Source of the DNA: a virus
Length of the DNA: 28,410 nucleotides
Reading direction: 5' to 3' (one strand)
Virus record (IMG/VR): IMGVR_UViG_3300017752_000109
Coordinates: 1-28,410 of that record
Position 1 is the stretch's first letter. Each line of letters opens with the position of its first letter. Shown here piece by piece: positions 8,111-15,665 of the stretch. Below the pieces are notes generated by a model. That model saw nothing but the letters and a program-made list of their open reading frames with translations, was not told where the DNA came from and did not search any database. A program made the position numbers and the translations under genes.

Positions 8111-8887
8111 ATGAATTATATTTATGTTTACTTAGGAAAGGTTCCTGAGTATATGAATGACAGTATAAAGTCGGTTAAAAGAATTGACCCGGCTGCAAAT
8201 ATTATACAGGTTACAGATGATAACCTAAATGATATTATATCTGACCAAACCAGGCAGGTGATGAAATTATCCAATCCGCTTTTTAATAAAGCTGATGGAC
8301 GTTTGTGGTCTACTTCTCTTTATCGTTGTTTTCTTTTAAGAGATGCTGCAAAATTTTATAATGTTGGAGATTATGTTCACTTTGATAGTGATGTAATTTT
8401 ATATCAGCCTTTTGAAAATGTTAAACATTTATTTGATAATAACCGAATCAATATAACATTTGATGAAGAGCATTCAGCTGTGTTTGGGTATTCATATTTT
8501 CCTCACACTATACTAAATGATTGGTTGTGTGAACACTTATTTAAATCATTTGTTGAAGAAAACTATCGCAATAAACTTGCTCCAACGTTTCCTAATGAAA
8601 TGAGATTAATTGGCGGGATCGCGCGCGAGCTAGACTTTATTAATCGATTGACTACTATTCCAAATGAAAAATCAGATTATGTTTTTGACCCGTCTTCTTA
8701 TGGGCAATATTTTGGTGGAACAAATAGACACCCGCCCGGTTGGTTTGGCGAACACCATCTTATTGGAAAAGAAATTTCAAATGGAAAACTAAAACCAATA
8801 ATGAAAGAAAATAAACCTTATGTAAATGAAGTTCCTATAATAAACCTTCACATACATTCAAAAAAGACAAAAGACTATGTTAGTTAA
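8111..8887 (+). CDS. GT-A type glycosyltransferase-like protein
   Basis: A 258-residue protein with the layout of a small GT-A glycosyltransferase: an N-terminal strand (YIYVYLGK), a conserved basic segment before the metal site (SLYRCFLLRDA, residues 69-79), and the DxD-type motif HFDSDVILYQP with D92-S-D94, which would bind a nucleotide sugar through a divalent metal. There is no signal peptide, so it probably acts in the cytoplasm. It starts 3 nt after the second tube gene without a clear ribosome binding site and overlaps the next gene by 11 nt. It could decorate virion proteins, DNA or host surface glycans. The acceptor and sugar cannot be inferred. Confidence 0.65.
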   Translation: MNYIYVYLGKVPEYMNDSIKSVKRIDPAANIIQVTDDNLNDIISDQTRQVMKLSNPLFNKADGRLWSTSLYRCFLLRDAAKFYNVGDYVHFDSDVILYQPFENVKHLFDNNRINITFDEEHSAVFGYSYFPHTILNDWLCEHLFKSFVEENYRNKLAPTFPNEMRLIGGIARELDFINRLTTIPNEKSDYVFDPSSYGQYFGGTNRHPPGWFGEHHLIGKEISNGKLKPIMKENKPYVNEVPIINLHIHSKKTKDYVS

Positions 8888-9674
8888 AGGAGAACATTTT
8901 CCTCGGTTAGCCGATCATGTTTTAACTTATTATAATAAAGATTTTTCCGATGGTAAATCTATAAGAGATGGTCACACTATTTATTGTGATACACACCAAT
9001 TAAATAAATGGAAAGATGTTTTAATTCAAAAAAAAGATTTAACAATAATTACACACAATAGTGACGGGTTTATCACTGAGTGCAATCCGGCTTGGAGAGA
9101 AGATGGAGTATATTGGAAAGATTTTGAAGGATGCTTTAAAGTATGGTTTGCTCAAAACAATTTTACTGATGTTCCAAACATTTATTCTATACCGATTGGA
9201 TTTGAAAATACAAGATGGGATAAGAATAAAATAAAACAACATACTTATAAAAAAGTATTAGAAAATACTATTCCAAATCCTACCAAGGTTGCTTATTTAA
9301 ATTGTGCTAAAAGAACAAATGAGGGCGAAAGAAAAAGGTGTTATAATGAAGCTTCTCAAATACCCTTTATTAATTGTGATGAACCAAACTTAACTTATGG
9401 AGATTATATAAACAGATTACAAGACCATAGTTTTGGTTTAAGCCCTGAAGGTAACGGATTAGATTGTCATAGAACCTGGGAAATATTTTTAGTTGGTAGA
9501 ACTCCTGTAATGAAATTTAAACCTGCTTTATATAGATTATATGGTGATGATGTAATATGGGTAGAAAGTTGGAAAGATATCACTAAGGAAATACTTAATA
9601 AATACAAAGGTACATTTAATAGAAAAAAACTTACCCAGCAATATTGGGATAATTACGTTTTAAAAACTATATAA
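8877..9674 (+). CDS. Exostosin-like glycosyltransferase (putative)
   Basis: A 265-residue protein whose C-terminal half resembles exostosin/GT47-type transferases: SFGLSPEGNGLDCHRTWEIF followed by LVGRTPVMK, the usual nucleotide-sugar binding segment with the Glu-Gly and Arg-x-x-Glu pattern. The N-terminal half contains TIITHNSD and IYSIPIGFENTRW, also seen in this group. The start at 8877 overlaps the upstream glycosyltransferase by 11 nt, so the two are coupled and probably act in one pathway. Its TAA stop lies inside the late promoter box of uvsY. The region looks more AT-rich than the head genes, which fits an accessory gene gained by transfer. The substrate is unknown. Confidence 0.6.
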   Translation: MLVKGEHFPRLADHVLTYYNKDFSDGKSIRDGHTIYCDTHQLNKWKDVLIQKKDLTIITHNSDGFITECNPAWREDGVYWKDFEGCFKVWFAQNNFTDVPNIYSIPIGFENTRWDKNKIKQHTYKKVLENTIPNPTKVAYLNCAKRTNEGERKRCYNEASQIPFINCDEPNLTYGDYINRLQDHSFGLSPEGNGLDCHRTWEIFLVGRTPVMKFKPALYRLYGDDVIWVESWKDITKEILNKYKGTFNRKKLTQQYWDNYVLKTI

Positions 9675-9677
9675 ATA
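9670..9677 (+). promoter_or_regulatory. Late promoter box (uvsY), near-leaderless
   Basis: A perfect TATAAATA contains the stop codon of the preceding gene and ends 6 nt before the uvsY ATG, the same spacing as at gp20 and the second tube gene. Confidence 0.65.
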
Positions 9678-9683
9678 ATTATT

Positions 9684-10130
9684 ATGACATTAGACGATAT
9701 TATGAAAATGTGGGAGCGTGATTGTGAAATTGATGATCTTGCCCTAGACGATGAGACTAAGAAAACGTCAAAGCTTCATGCTAAATATTTAGAACTAGTG
9801 AATGTCAATAGACTTCAAAGAGCGAAGTTAGATAGTGACCTTGATACCCTAAAAAAAGATAAGTGGTTATATTACACTGGTAAGATGACCAAACAGGATA
9901 TGGATATGAGAGGTTGGGGATATGACCCCTTTAATGGTGGAATTAAACCATTAAAGTCTGAGCTATCATTTTATTATGATTCAGATGAAGACCTTGTTAA
10001 AGTCAAGCAAAAAATAGAATACCAAAAAGTTGTTGGTAATTTGCTTGAAGAAATAATGAATAATCTTCGCTGGAGACATACGCATGTTAAAAATATTATA
10101 GATTGGAAGAAGTTTGTTTCAGGTACATAA
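9684..10130 (+). CDS. uvsY: Recombination mediator UvsY
   Basis: UvsY loads the UvsX recombinase onto gp32-covered single-stranded DNA. The 148-residue product (T4 has 137) shows the family pattern: an N-terminal helix (LDDIMKMWERDCEIDDLALD), a basic helix with NRLQRAKLDSDLDTLKKDKW, the YYTGKM turn, an SFYYDSDEDLVKV segment and a C-terminal helix ending HVKNIIDWKKF, parallel to AIKHIQDMRAFEAG of T4. It lies directly before uvsW and overlaps it by 17 nt. The ATG is in ATTATTATG without a Shine-Dalgarno, directly after a late promoter box. Confidence 0.88.
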   Translation: MTLDDIMKMWERDCEIDDLALDDETKKTSKLHAKYLELVNVNRLQRAKLDSDLDTLKKDKWLYYTGKMTKQDMDMRGWGYDPFNGGIKPLKSELSFYYDSDEDLVKVKQKIEYQKVVGNLLEEIMNNLRWRHTHVKNIIDWKKFVSGT

Positions 10131-11592
10131 AAAAGATGAAGTATCTTTAAAGATACTATCCGATGATTCAGGCGCATTAAGAGAACTATCGGAACACTTC
10201 ACATTTTTTGCTGAAGGTTATAAGTTTATGCCCGCGTATCGAAACAAGATATGGGATGGAAAGATTCGCTTATTTAATATGAGAGATCAAAATCTTCCTT
10301 ATGGTTTACTTGAACAATTATTAAGATTTTCAGAAGAAAGAAATTATAAAGTTGACCTTCCTTCAGAAATTGCTTTAGAAAAAATTGTAACCGATTGTGG
10401 TGAATTTATAAACGATTTACCACTTACAGTAGGCGGTGAAGAAATTAAGCCAAGAGACTATCAGATAGATGCAGTAAAACATGCTCTACGCAATCAAAGG
10501 TCAGTGCTAATATCACCTACAGGTTCTGGTAAGTCTCTTATCATTTATATTATTATGCGATGGTTTCTTGAAAATTCAGAAAAGAAGTGTCTTATAATTG
10601 TACCTACTACATCATTAGTAGAACAGATGTATAAAGATTTTATTGACTATTCAAAGAATGATAAATGGTTTGATGAAGAATCTATGCATAGAATTTATTC
10701 AGGCAAAGAAAAAATTGACATAGACCAAAGAGTGGTTATATCAACTTGGCAATCGGTTTATAAATTACAGCCTACATGGTTCCAAGACTATGAAATGATT
10801 GTTGGTGACGAAGCTCACAATTTTAAAGCTAAATCTTTAACTGCAATAATGAATAAACTCAAAGCAGCATGGTTAAGAATAGGAACTACTGGAACTCTGG
10901 ATGGTTCTGAAGTTCATGAATTGGTTTTAGAAGGATGCTTTGGGCCGGTTTATAAAGTAACTACGACCAAGGCTCTAATGGATTCAGATACTTTAGCCAA
11001 GATGAAAATCGAGTCATTAGTCATTAAATATAGTGACGAGGTGAGAAAAGGATTTGGCAAAAAGAAATACCAAGAAGAAATTGAGTTTTTAGTTTCTCAC
11101 GAAAAAAGAAATAAGTTTATTCAGAATCTAGCTCTTGATCAAAAAGGGAATACGTTAGTACTTTATAACTATGTAGTCAAACATGGTAAACCCCTATATA
11201 AAGATATAGCGGATAAAGCAAAAGGTAGAAAAGTTTTCTTTGTTGCCGGTGAAGTGAATGCAGATGAGCGTGAAAGAATAAGAGAGCTTACCGAAAAAGA
11301 AAATAATGCAATTATCGTGGCAAGTGTAGGAACCTTTTCTACAGGTATAAATATAAGAAACCTACATAATATAATCTTTGCCTCACCGACAAAGTCTCAA
11401 ATAAGAGTTCTTCAGTCGATAGGCAGAGGGTTGAGAAAAGCAGACAATAATCAAATGACAACTATCTATGATATAGCCGACGACATCTCGTGGAAGAATA
11501 GAAAAAATTATACTTTAAATCATGCTATCGATAGAGTTAAGCTATATGCTAAAGAAAAGTTTCATTTTCAAACACATGAGGTCCCACTATGA
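10114..11592 (+). CDS. uvsW: Recombination helicase UvsW (TTG start)
   Basis: UvsW is an SF2 helicase that unwinds R-loops and branched DNA and helps T4-type phages switch from origin- to recombination-dependent replication. The start is TTG at 10114: translation from there (FQVHKKDEVSLKIL) aligns with the very N-terminus of T4 UvsW, and GGAAGAAG lies upstream. The 492-residue product (T4 has 503) has an N-terminal DNA-binding domain with FFAEGYKFMP and IWDGKIRLF, Walker A SPTGSGKS (134-141), DEAH box (232-235), GTTGT (motif III), VASVGTFSTGINIRNL (motif V) and QSIGRGLRK (motif VI). It overlaps uvsY and the next gene (ATGA). Confidence 0.95.
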   Translation: MFQVHKKDEVSLKILSDDSGALRELSEHFTFFAEGYKFMPAYRNKIWDGKIRLFNMRDQNLPYGLLEQLLRFSEERNYKVDLPSEIALEKIVTDCGEFINDLPLTVGGEEIKPRDYQIDAVKHALRNQRSVLISPTGSGKSLIIYIIMRWFLENSEKKCLIIVPTTSLVEQMYKDFIDYSKNDKWFDEESMHRIYSGKEKIDIDQRVVISTWQSVYKLQPTWFQDYEMIVGDEAHNFKAKSLTAIMNKLKAAWLRIGTTGTLDGSEVHELVLEGCFGPVYKVTTTKALMDSDTLAKMKIESLVIKYSDEVRKGFGKKKYQEEIEFLVSHEKRNKFIQNLALDQKGNTLVLYNYVVKHGKPLYKDIADKAKGRKVFFVAGEVNADERERIRELTEKENNAIIVASVGTFSTGINIRNLHNIIFASPTKSQIRVLQSIGRGLRKADNNQMTTIYDIADDISWKNRKNYTLNHAIDRVKLYAKEKFHFQTHEVPL

Positions 11593-12041
11593 GTATATTC
11601 ACAAATAAAGAAGAAGCTACCGTGTTTACCTATCATCTGGTTGACGGAAGTTATATTATGGCAGAAGAGGTAGATTACGATTTTGAAGATAATGTAATCT
11701 TTGTAATTAACCCAGTAAAGATTGCTCAAGTAAGAGGTAAATACCAATTAATGAATTGGGGTATTACAGAGCCATCTCAACCAGTACAATTAAAAGATGA
11801 CATGATAATTGCAAGTTCTGCAGCTCCCACCGCATTAAAGCATAATTACTTTCAATTTAATATGCTGAATATAATGTCGAATACCTTGCCCAAGAACGAA
11901 TTTGATGAAATCATTAACTTATTATTTTCTGGTATTGATTCTAAAGATACTTCTGAAGAAGACGAAGAAACAGAGTTTGATTTCGATAAACAATACGAAA
12001 TAAAGAAAGAGAAGAAGAAAAATCCGTGGGATAGATATTAA
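11589..12041 (+). CDS. Conserved phage protein, possible Sm-like fold
   Basis: A 150-residue protein coupled to uvsW by an ATGA overlap. The N-terminal 45 residues (TYHLVDGSYIMAEEVDYDFE, then NVIFVINPVKIAQ) follow the alternation of the Sm1 region in Lsm/Hfq-like proteins: a strand ending in DG, a bend with Glu, then a strand ending in NP. The middle carries a second strand set (KDDMIIASSAAP, YFQFNML), and the tail is acidic then basic (SEEDEETEFDFDKQYEIKKE). The position between UvsW and gp55 suggests a role in nucleic acid metabolism. The Sm-like fold is an inference from the strand pattern; the gene has no recognised function. Confidence 0.5.
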   Translation: MSIFTNKEEATVFTYHLVDGSYIMAEEVDYDFEDNVIFVINPVKIAQVRGKYQLMNWGITEPSQPVQLKDDMIIASSAAPTALKHNYFQFNMLNIMSNTLPKNEFDEIINLLFSGIDSKDTSEEDEETEFDFDKQYEIKKEKKKNPWDRY

Positions 12042-12060
12042 AGGATTCCGTTCCTTTGGT

Positions 12061-12083
12061 TTGGTACTAAACTATTATACCAA
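12061..12083 (+). terminator. Hairpin before gp55 promoter
   Basis: A perfect 6-bp inverted repeat TTGGTA/TACCAA has an 11-nt loop and is followed by CTTTGTC. It resembles the TGGTTA/TAACCA hairpin upstream of the gp43 promoter in size and placement but lacks a real T run, so it is at best a weak terminator. Confidence 0.35.
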
Positions 12084-12134
12084 CTTTGTCAAACGATGTA
12101 AAGAGAAAAATAACAAAAAAGACATATTTTTTTA

Positions 12135-12163
12135 TTGATTAATCTTCAATCTTGTGATATAGT
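12135..12163 (+). promoter_or_regulatory. Sigma70-like promoter of gp55, extended -10
   Basis: TTGATT (12135-12140), a 17-bp spacer and TATAGT (12158-12163), with TG one base upstream of the -10 as in extended -10 promoters. Transcription should start near 12170, about 3 nt before the gp55 ATG. It would be used by host polymerase early, before late transcription, which makes sense for a late sigma factor. Confidence 0.75.
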
Positions 12164-12172
12164 ATATACATT

Positions 12173-12763
12173 ATGAAACAAAAACAAAAAAGAGTAAAAA
12201 GAGCTAAAGAGCATTATGTAAATAATAAAGAATTCTCTCAGGCTGTTGTTGATTACGTTAACTCTACAAATGAAGCAAAAGAGAAGGGTGAGACAGAACC
12301 CATTATTCCAAATTATATTGGTGAATGTTTCCTAAAAATCTCTGAAGGTCTTTCTCATAAACCTAATTTCATTTCATACACTTATCGTGAAGAAATGGTA
12401 ATGGATGCAGTTGAAAACTGTATTAAGGCTATTATGAACTATGATATTACTAAAGCAACACGTACAGGATTGCCTAATGCGTTTGCGTACTTTACACAGA
12501 TATCATACTTCGCGTTTTTACGACGCATAGCAAAAGAGAAAAGACAGCAAGACATTAAAGAGTTATACATTGATTACGCAGGAGCCGATGCCTTTATGGA
12601 TACCGGAGACTATAGCGATTCAAATTCTATCGTTGAAAGAATAAGACACAAATCAGCTGCTATTCGTGATAGAGATAATAAGATCAAAGAGTTCGGTAAA
12701 AAGATAAAGAATAAGGCAAAGAAAAAAGTAGTTGGTCAGTTGGACCAATTTCTAGAGAACTAA
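12173..12763 (+). CDS. gp55: Late transcription sigma factor gp55
   Basis: gp55 directs host RNA polymerase to TATAAATA late promoters; with the gp45 clamp it couples late transcription to replication. The 196-residue product (T4 has 185) aligns with T4 gp55 at YVNNKEFSQAVVDY near the N-terminus, IGECFLKISEGLSHKPNF, YTYREEMVMDAVENCIKAIM and NAFAYFTQISYFAFLRRIAK, the sigma region 2 core. The C-terminal GQLDQFLEN resembles the sliding-clamp binding peptide at the end of T4 gp55. It has its own sigma70-like promoter and almost no leader. The T4 coactivator gp33 is not seen in this window. Confidence 0.93.
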   Translation: MKQKQKRVKRAKEHYVNNKEFSQAVVDYVNSTNEAKEKGETEPIIPNYIGECFLKISEGLSHKPNFISYTYREEMVMDAVENCIKAIMNYDITKATRTGLPNAFAYFTQISYFAFLRRIAKEKRQQDIKELYIDYAGADAFMDTGDYSDSNSIVERIRHKSAAIRDRDNKIKEFGKKIKNKAKKKVVGQLDQFLEN

Positions 12764-12769
12764 TATATT

Positions 12770-13828
12770 ATGCAAATAGCAATATTGAATGACACTCATT
12801 GTGGTGTCAAGAACGGCAGTGACGTGTTCTTAAAGAACGCAGAACAATTTTATACAAATGTTTTCTTTCCATATTTGAAAGAAAACGGTATTAATCAAAT
12901 CTTACATTTAGGTGATTACTTTGAACACCGAAAGTATGTAAACTTCAAAGCTCTTAATCAGAATAAGAGAATGTTTTTAGATATACTTCGTGATAGAGGA
13001 ATATATATGTATATTATTCCAGGCAACCATGATGTTTATTATAAAAATACAAATAACTTAAATTCATTAAAAGAACTTCTTTCTGAATATAGCGATTGCG
13101 TTTCTATTTATGAAGACCCTATTGACTTGCCTTGTGGTGATACGACTGTTGGTATGGTACCATGGATATGCCCCGAAAACGAAGATAAGTGTTTAGACTT
13201 TTTAGAGAATAGTAAGTCAAATATTATTATGGGTCACTTCGAGTTAGGTGGATTTCAATATATGGCCAATGCTAATATCAAATCACATGGTATGGATAAG
13301 AATAAACTAAAAAGATTTGAAGCCGTTTACTCTGGACATTATCATACAAAGTCGACTCAAGATAACGTGACCTACCTAGGTACTCAATTAGAGTTAACAT
13401 GGAATGATGCAGGAGACCCAAAGTATTTTCATATTTTCGATACTGACACTCGTGATATGACTCCAGTTAGAAACCCGTATACACTATTTGAAAAAATTAC
13501 GTACGACGAAGAAAATCCTATTTCATTGAGAGAAGAAATGGTTGCTGGTAAGTATATTAAGATTGTGGTTCTATCAAAGAAAAATCTTTTTGAGTTTGAC
13601 AAATTCCTAGAAAAGGTATATAATTTTAATCCTCACGAGGTAAAAATAATAGAAACCTTTGAAGAGTATGCAGGTAGTTCTGTAGACGATGAAAAAATTT
13701 CAACAGCTAATACACAAACTCTATTAAATGAATATGTAGATGCGACTGAAACAAATTTAGATAATGATAAACTTAAGAAGATGCTACAAGAATTATATGT
13801 AGAAGCTCAGGCCTATGATAGTATTTAA
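12770..13828 (+). CDS. gp47: Recombination nuclease subunit gp47 (Mre11-like)
   Basis: gp47 is the calcineurin-like phosphoesterase subunit of the gp46/gp47 complex, which resects DNA ends for recombination-dependent replication. Metal-binding motifs appear in order: NDTH (residues 7-10), GDYFEHR (48-54), PGNHDVYY (84-91), GHFELGG and SGHYHTK. It has 352 residues (T4 has 339). The start at 12770 is in TATATTATG, with AGAGAA about 10 nt upstream as the only possible ribosome binding site. It follows gp55 by 6 nt and overlaps gp46 by 14 nt, so the two subunits are coupled. Confidence 0.96.
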   Translation: MQIAILNDTHCGVKNGSDVFLKNAEQFYTNVFFPYLKENGINQILHLGDYFEHRKYVNFKALNQNKRMFLDILRDRGIYMYIIPGNHDVYYKNTNNLNSLKELLSEYSDCVSIYEDPIDLPCGDTTVGMVPWICPENEDKCLDFLENSKSNIIMGHFELGGFQYMANANIKSHGMDKNKLKRFEAVYSGHYHTKSTQDNVTYLGTQLELTWNDAGDPKYFHIFDTDTRDMTPVRNPYTLFEKITYDEENPISLREEMVAGKYIKIVVLSKKNLFEFDKFLEKVYNFNPHEVKIIETFEEYAGSSVDDEKISTANTQTLLNEYVDATETNLDNDKLKKMLQELYVEAQAYDSI

Positions 13829-15524
13829 AAAATTAACTTATAAAAATTTCCTTTCTACAGGAGATAAAGAAACCACAATCTATTTAAATAAAGATAAGTC
13901 CACATTAGTAGTTGGACATAATGGTTCTGGTAAATCAACAATGTTAGATGCATTGTCCTTTGCTTTATTTGGTAAACCACACAGAGCTATTAATAAAGGA
14001 CAGCTGATTAACTCTATCAATAATAAGCAACTTCTTGCTACTATTGAATTTTCTGTTGGCTCAAACGAGTATAAAATTATTCGTGGTGCTAAACCAAATA
14101 TTTTTGAAATCTATCAAAATGGTAAACTTTTAAATCAAGAGTCACACGCGAGAGATTATCAAAAGCTTTTAGAAACAAATGTTCTTAAGTTAAACCATAA
14201 ATCATTTCATCAGGTGGTTGTTCTTGGTTCATCTAACTTTATTCCCTTTATGCAATTACCAACTTATCAAAGAAGATTGGTGGTAGAAGAATTACTTGAC
14301 ATTAATGTGTTTAGTAAAATGAATGTTTTATTGAAAGATAAGTTTAATATTCTTAAAAGTGAAATAAAAGAAACTACGCATAAGATCGAAATACTTGAAG
14401 AAAAAATTACTTTAACAAATAAACATTTATCAGAGCTTACTTCTTTAGATGACGATAAAAAGAAACAACTCGAAGATGATATTAAAAGTCTTCAAGGCGA
14501 GATAGAGACTTTAGTTGAAAAACAACATCAGCTTCAAGAAGATATTAATAGACCTGGCCCTGATAGAGTAGAGTTAGACCAGCTTTCTCAGAAAAGAAAA
14601 AAGTTAGTTTCATTGGGTGGTCAGATAAAAGGAAAGGTTGAAAACAATAAAGGTCAAAAAAAGTTTTTTGAAGTACATACATCTTGTCCAACATGCAAAC
14701 AAGAAATGTCTCAAGAAATGAGAACATCTTCTATTAATGAACTTAATGAAAAGATAAAGGAAACTGAAGCAGGGATTGGTGAACTCGATACTGAAATTGA
14801 AAAGGTAGAAGAAAAGCATAAAGAGGTATCAGACTTTTTGTATGAAATTCAACAAAAAGCAGGAGACTTGACAAGAGTTACTGGTAATATTACTTCTACT
14901 CAATCCAGAGTTACAACTTTAAACGAAAGACTCAATACCCCATCTGCGGATACGACAAAAACAAAATCAGAATTGAGTGAGCTAGAAGATGATTTACAGG
15001 GTGAGCAAACAACTAAACAAACTCAGACAATAGAAAAAGCATACTTTGATGCATTATATGAATTACTAAGAGATACTGGAATCAAAACAAAGATTATTAA
15101 AGAATACTTACCAGTAATGAATAATCTTATTAATAAACATCTTCAAGTACTCGACTTTTTTGTTTCATTTAATCTTGACGAGAATTTTGTAGAAACTATC
15201 AAATCAAGATATCGTGATGAATTTACATATCCATCTTTTTCTGAAGGAGAAAAACAAAGGATTGATTTAGCATTACTATTTAGTTGGCGACAAATAGCTA
15301 AGATGAAGAACTCCGCTAATACCAATTTACTAATGTTAGACGAAACGTTTGATTCGTCACTTGATGCAGATGGCGTAGATAATCTGTTAAAAATACTATA
15401 TACTCTCGGTGAAGATACTAATACATTTATCATATCTCATAAGCAAGACCTTCTTGATGGCAAATTTCCAGCTAAAATTGAGTTTGAAAAGCAAAATAAT
15501 TTCAGTAAAATCAAAAAAAATTAG
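13815..15524 (+). CDS. gp46: Recombination nuclease ATPase subunit gp46 (Rad50-like)
   Basis: gp46 is the SMC-type ATPase partner of gp47. The 569-residue product (T4 has 560) has Walker A GHNGSGKST at 34-42, a long coiled coil from about 175 to 410 interrupted by the zinc hook CPTCKQ (Cys291 and Cys294), the ABC signature SEGEKQRIDLALL, and Walker B LLMLDETFDSSLD (Asp509/Glu510), followed by the His switch region FIISHKQDLLDG. It starts within the end of gp47. A small GTGACA/TGTCAC hairpin overlaps its stop codon. Confidence 0.97.
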   Translation: MIVFKKLTYKNFLSTGDKETTIYLNKDKSTLVVGHNGSGKSTMLDALSFALFGKPHRAINKGQLINSINNKQLLATIEFSVGSNEYKIIRGAKPNIFEIYQNGKLLNQESHARDYQKLLETNVLKLNHKSFHQVVVLGSSNFIPFMQLPTYQRRLVVEELLDINVFSKMNVLLKDKFNILKSEIKETTHKIEILEEKITLTNKHLSELTSLDDDKKKQLEDDIKSLQGEIETLVEKQHQLQEDINRPGPDRVELDQLSQKRKKLVSLGGQIKGKVENNKGQKKFFEVHTSCPTCKQEMSQEMRTSSINELNEKIKETEAGIGELDTEIEKVEEKHKEVSDFLYEIQQKAGDLTRVTGNITSTQSRVTTLNERLNTPSADTTKTKSELSELEDDLQGEQTTKQTQTIEKAYFDALYELLRDTGIKTKIIKEYLPVMNNLINKHLQVLDFFVSFNLDENFVETIKSRYRDEFTYPSFSEGEKQRIDLALLFSWRQIAKMKNSANTNLLMLDETFDSSLDADGVDNLLKILYTLGEDTNTFIISHKQDLLDGKFPAKIEFEKQNNFSKIKKN

Positions 15525-15538
15525 TGACAATATGTCAC
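15524..15538 (+). repeat. Short hairpin at gp46 stop codon
   Basis: GTGACA/TGTCAC form a perfect 6-bp stem with a 3-nt loop. The sequence after it (AGTTTAGTG) has no T run, so termination is doubtful. Confidence 0.35.
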
Positions 15539-15564
15539 AGTTTAGTGTAAACCTCTGCGGTATA

Positions 15565-15578
15565 TAGCTTTAAAGCTA
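15565..15578. repeat. 14-bp perfect palindrome upstream of VWA-peptidase promoter
   Basis: TAGCTTTAAAGCTA reads the same on both strands and is followed by A6-TAAAAT. It lies 33 nt before the -35 element, so it could be an activator or repressor site or a weak hairpin. No function is known. Confidence 0.4.
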
Positions 15579-15610
15579 AAAAATAAAATGCATCTCTAGT
15601 CATTTTGTTC

Positions 15611-15639
15611 TTTACATTGGGCTAATGATGTCGTAATAT
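15611..15639 (+). promoter_or_regulatory. Sigma70-like promoter of VWA-peptidase gene (twin A)
   Basis: TTTACA (15611-15616), a 17-bp spacer and TAATAT (15634-15639). The 21 bases from 15603 to 15623, covering the -35 and start of the spacer, are identical to those of the cobS-like promoter near 18087. The transcript start is expected near 15646, giving a 20-nt leader to the ATG at 15666. Confidence 0.75.
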
Positions 15640-15665
15640 ATAGATACAAAATGAGGTTAGCAAAT

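Noticed and set aside
15651-15665. ATG at 15651 as start of the VWA-peptidase gene
   Set aside because: It is only about 5 nt from the predicted transcript start and lacks a ribosome binding site; 15666 has GAGGT at good spacing and the context shared with the cobS-like gene. A leaderless start at 15651 is not fully excluded.
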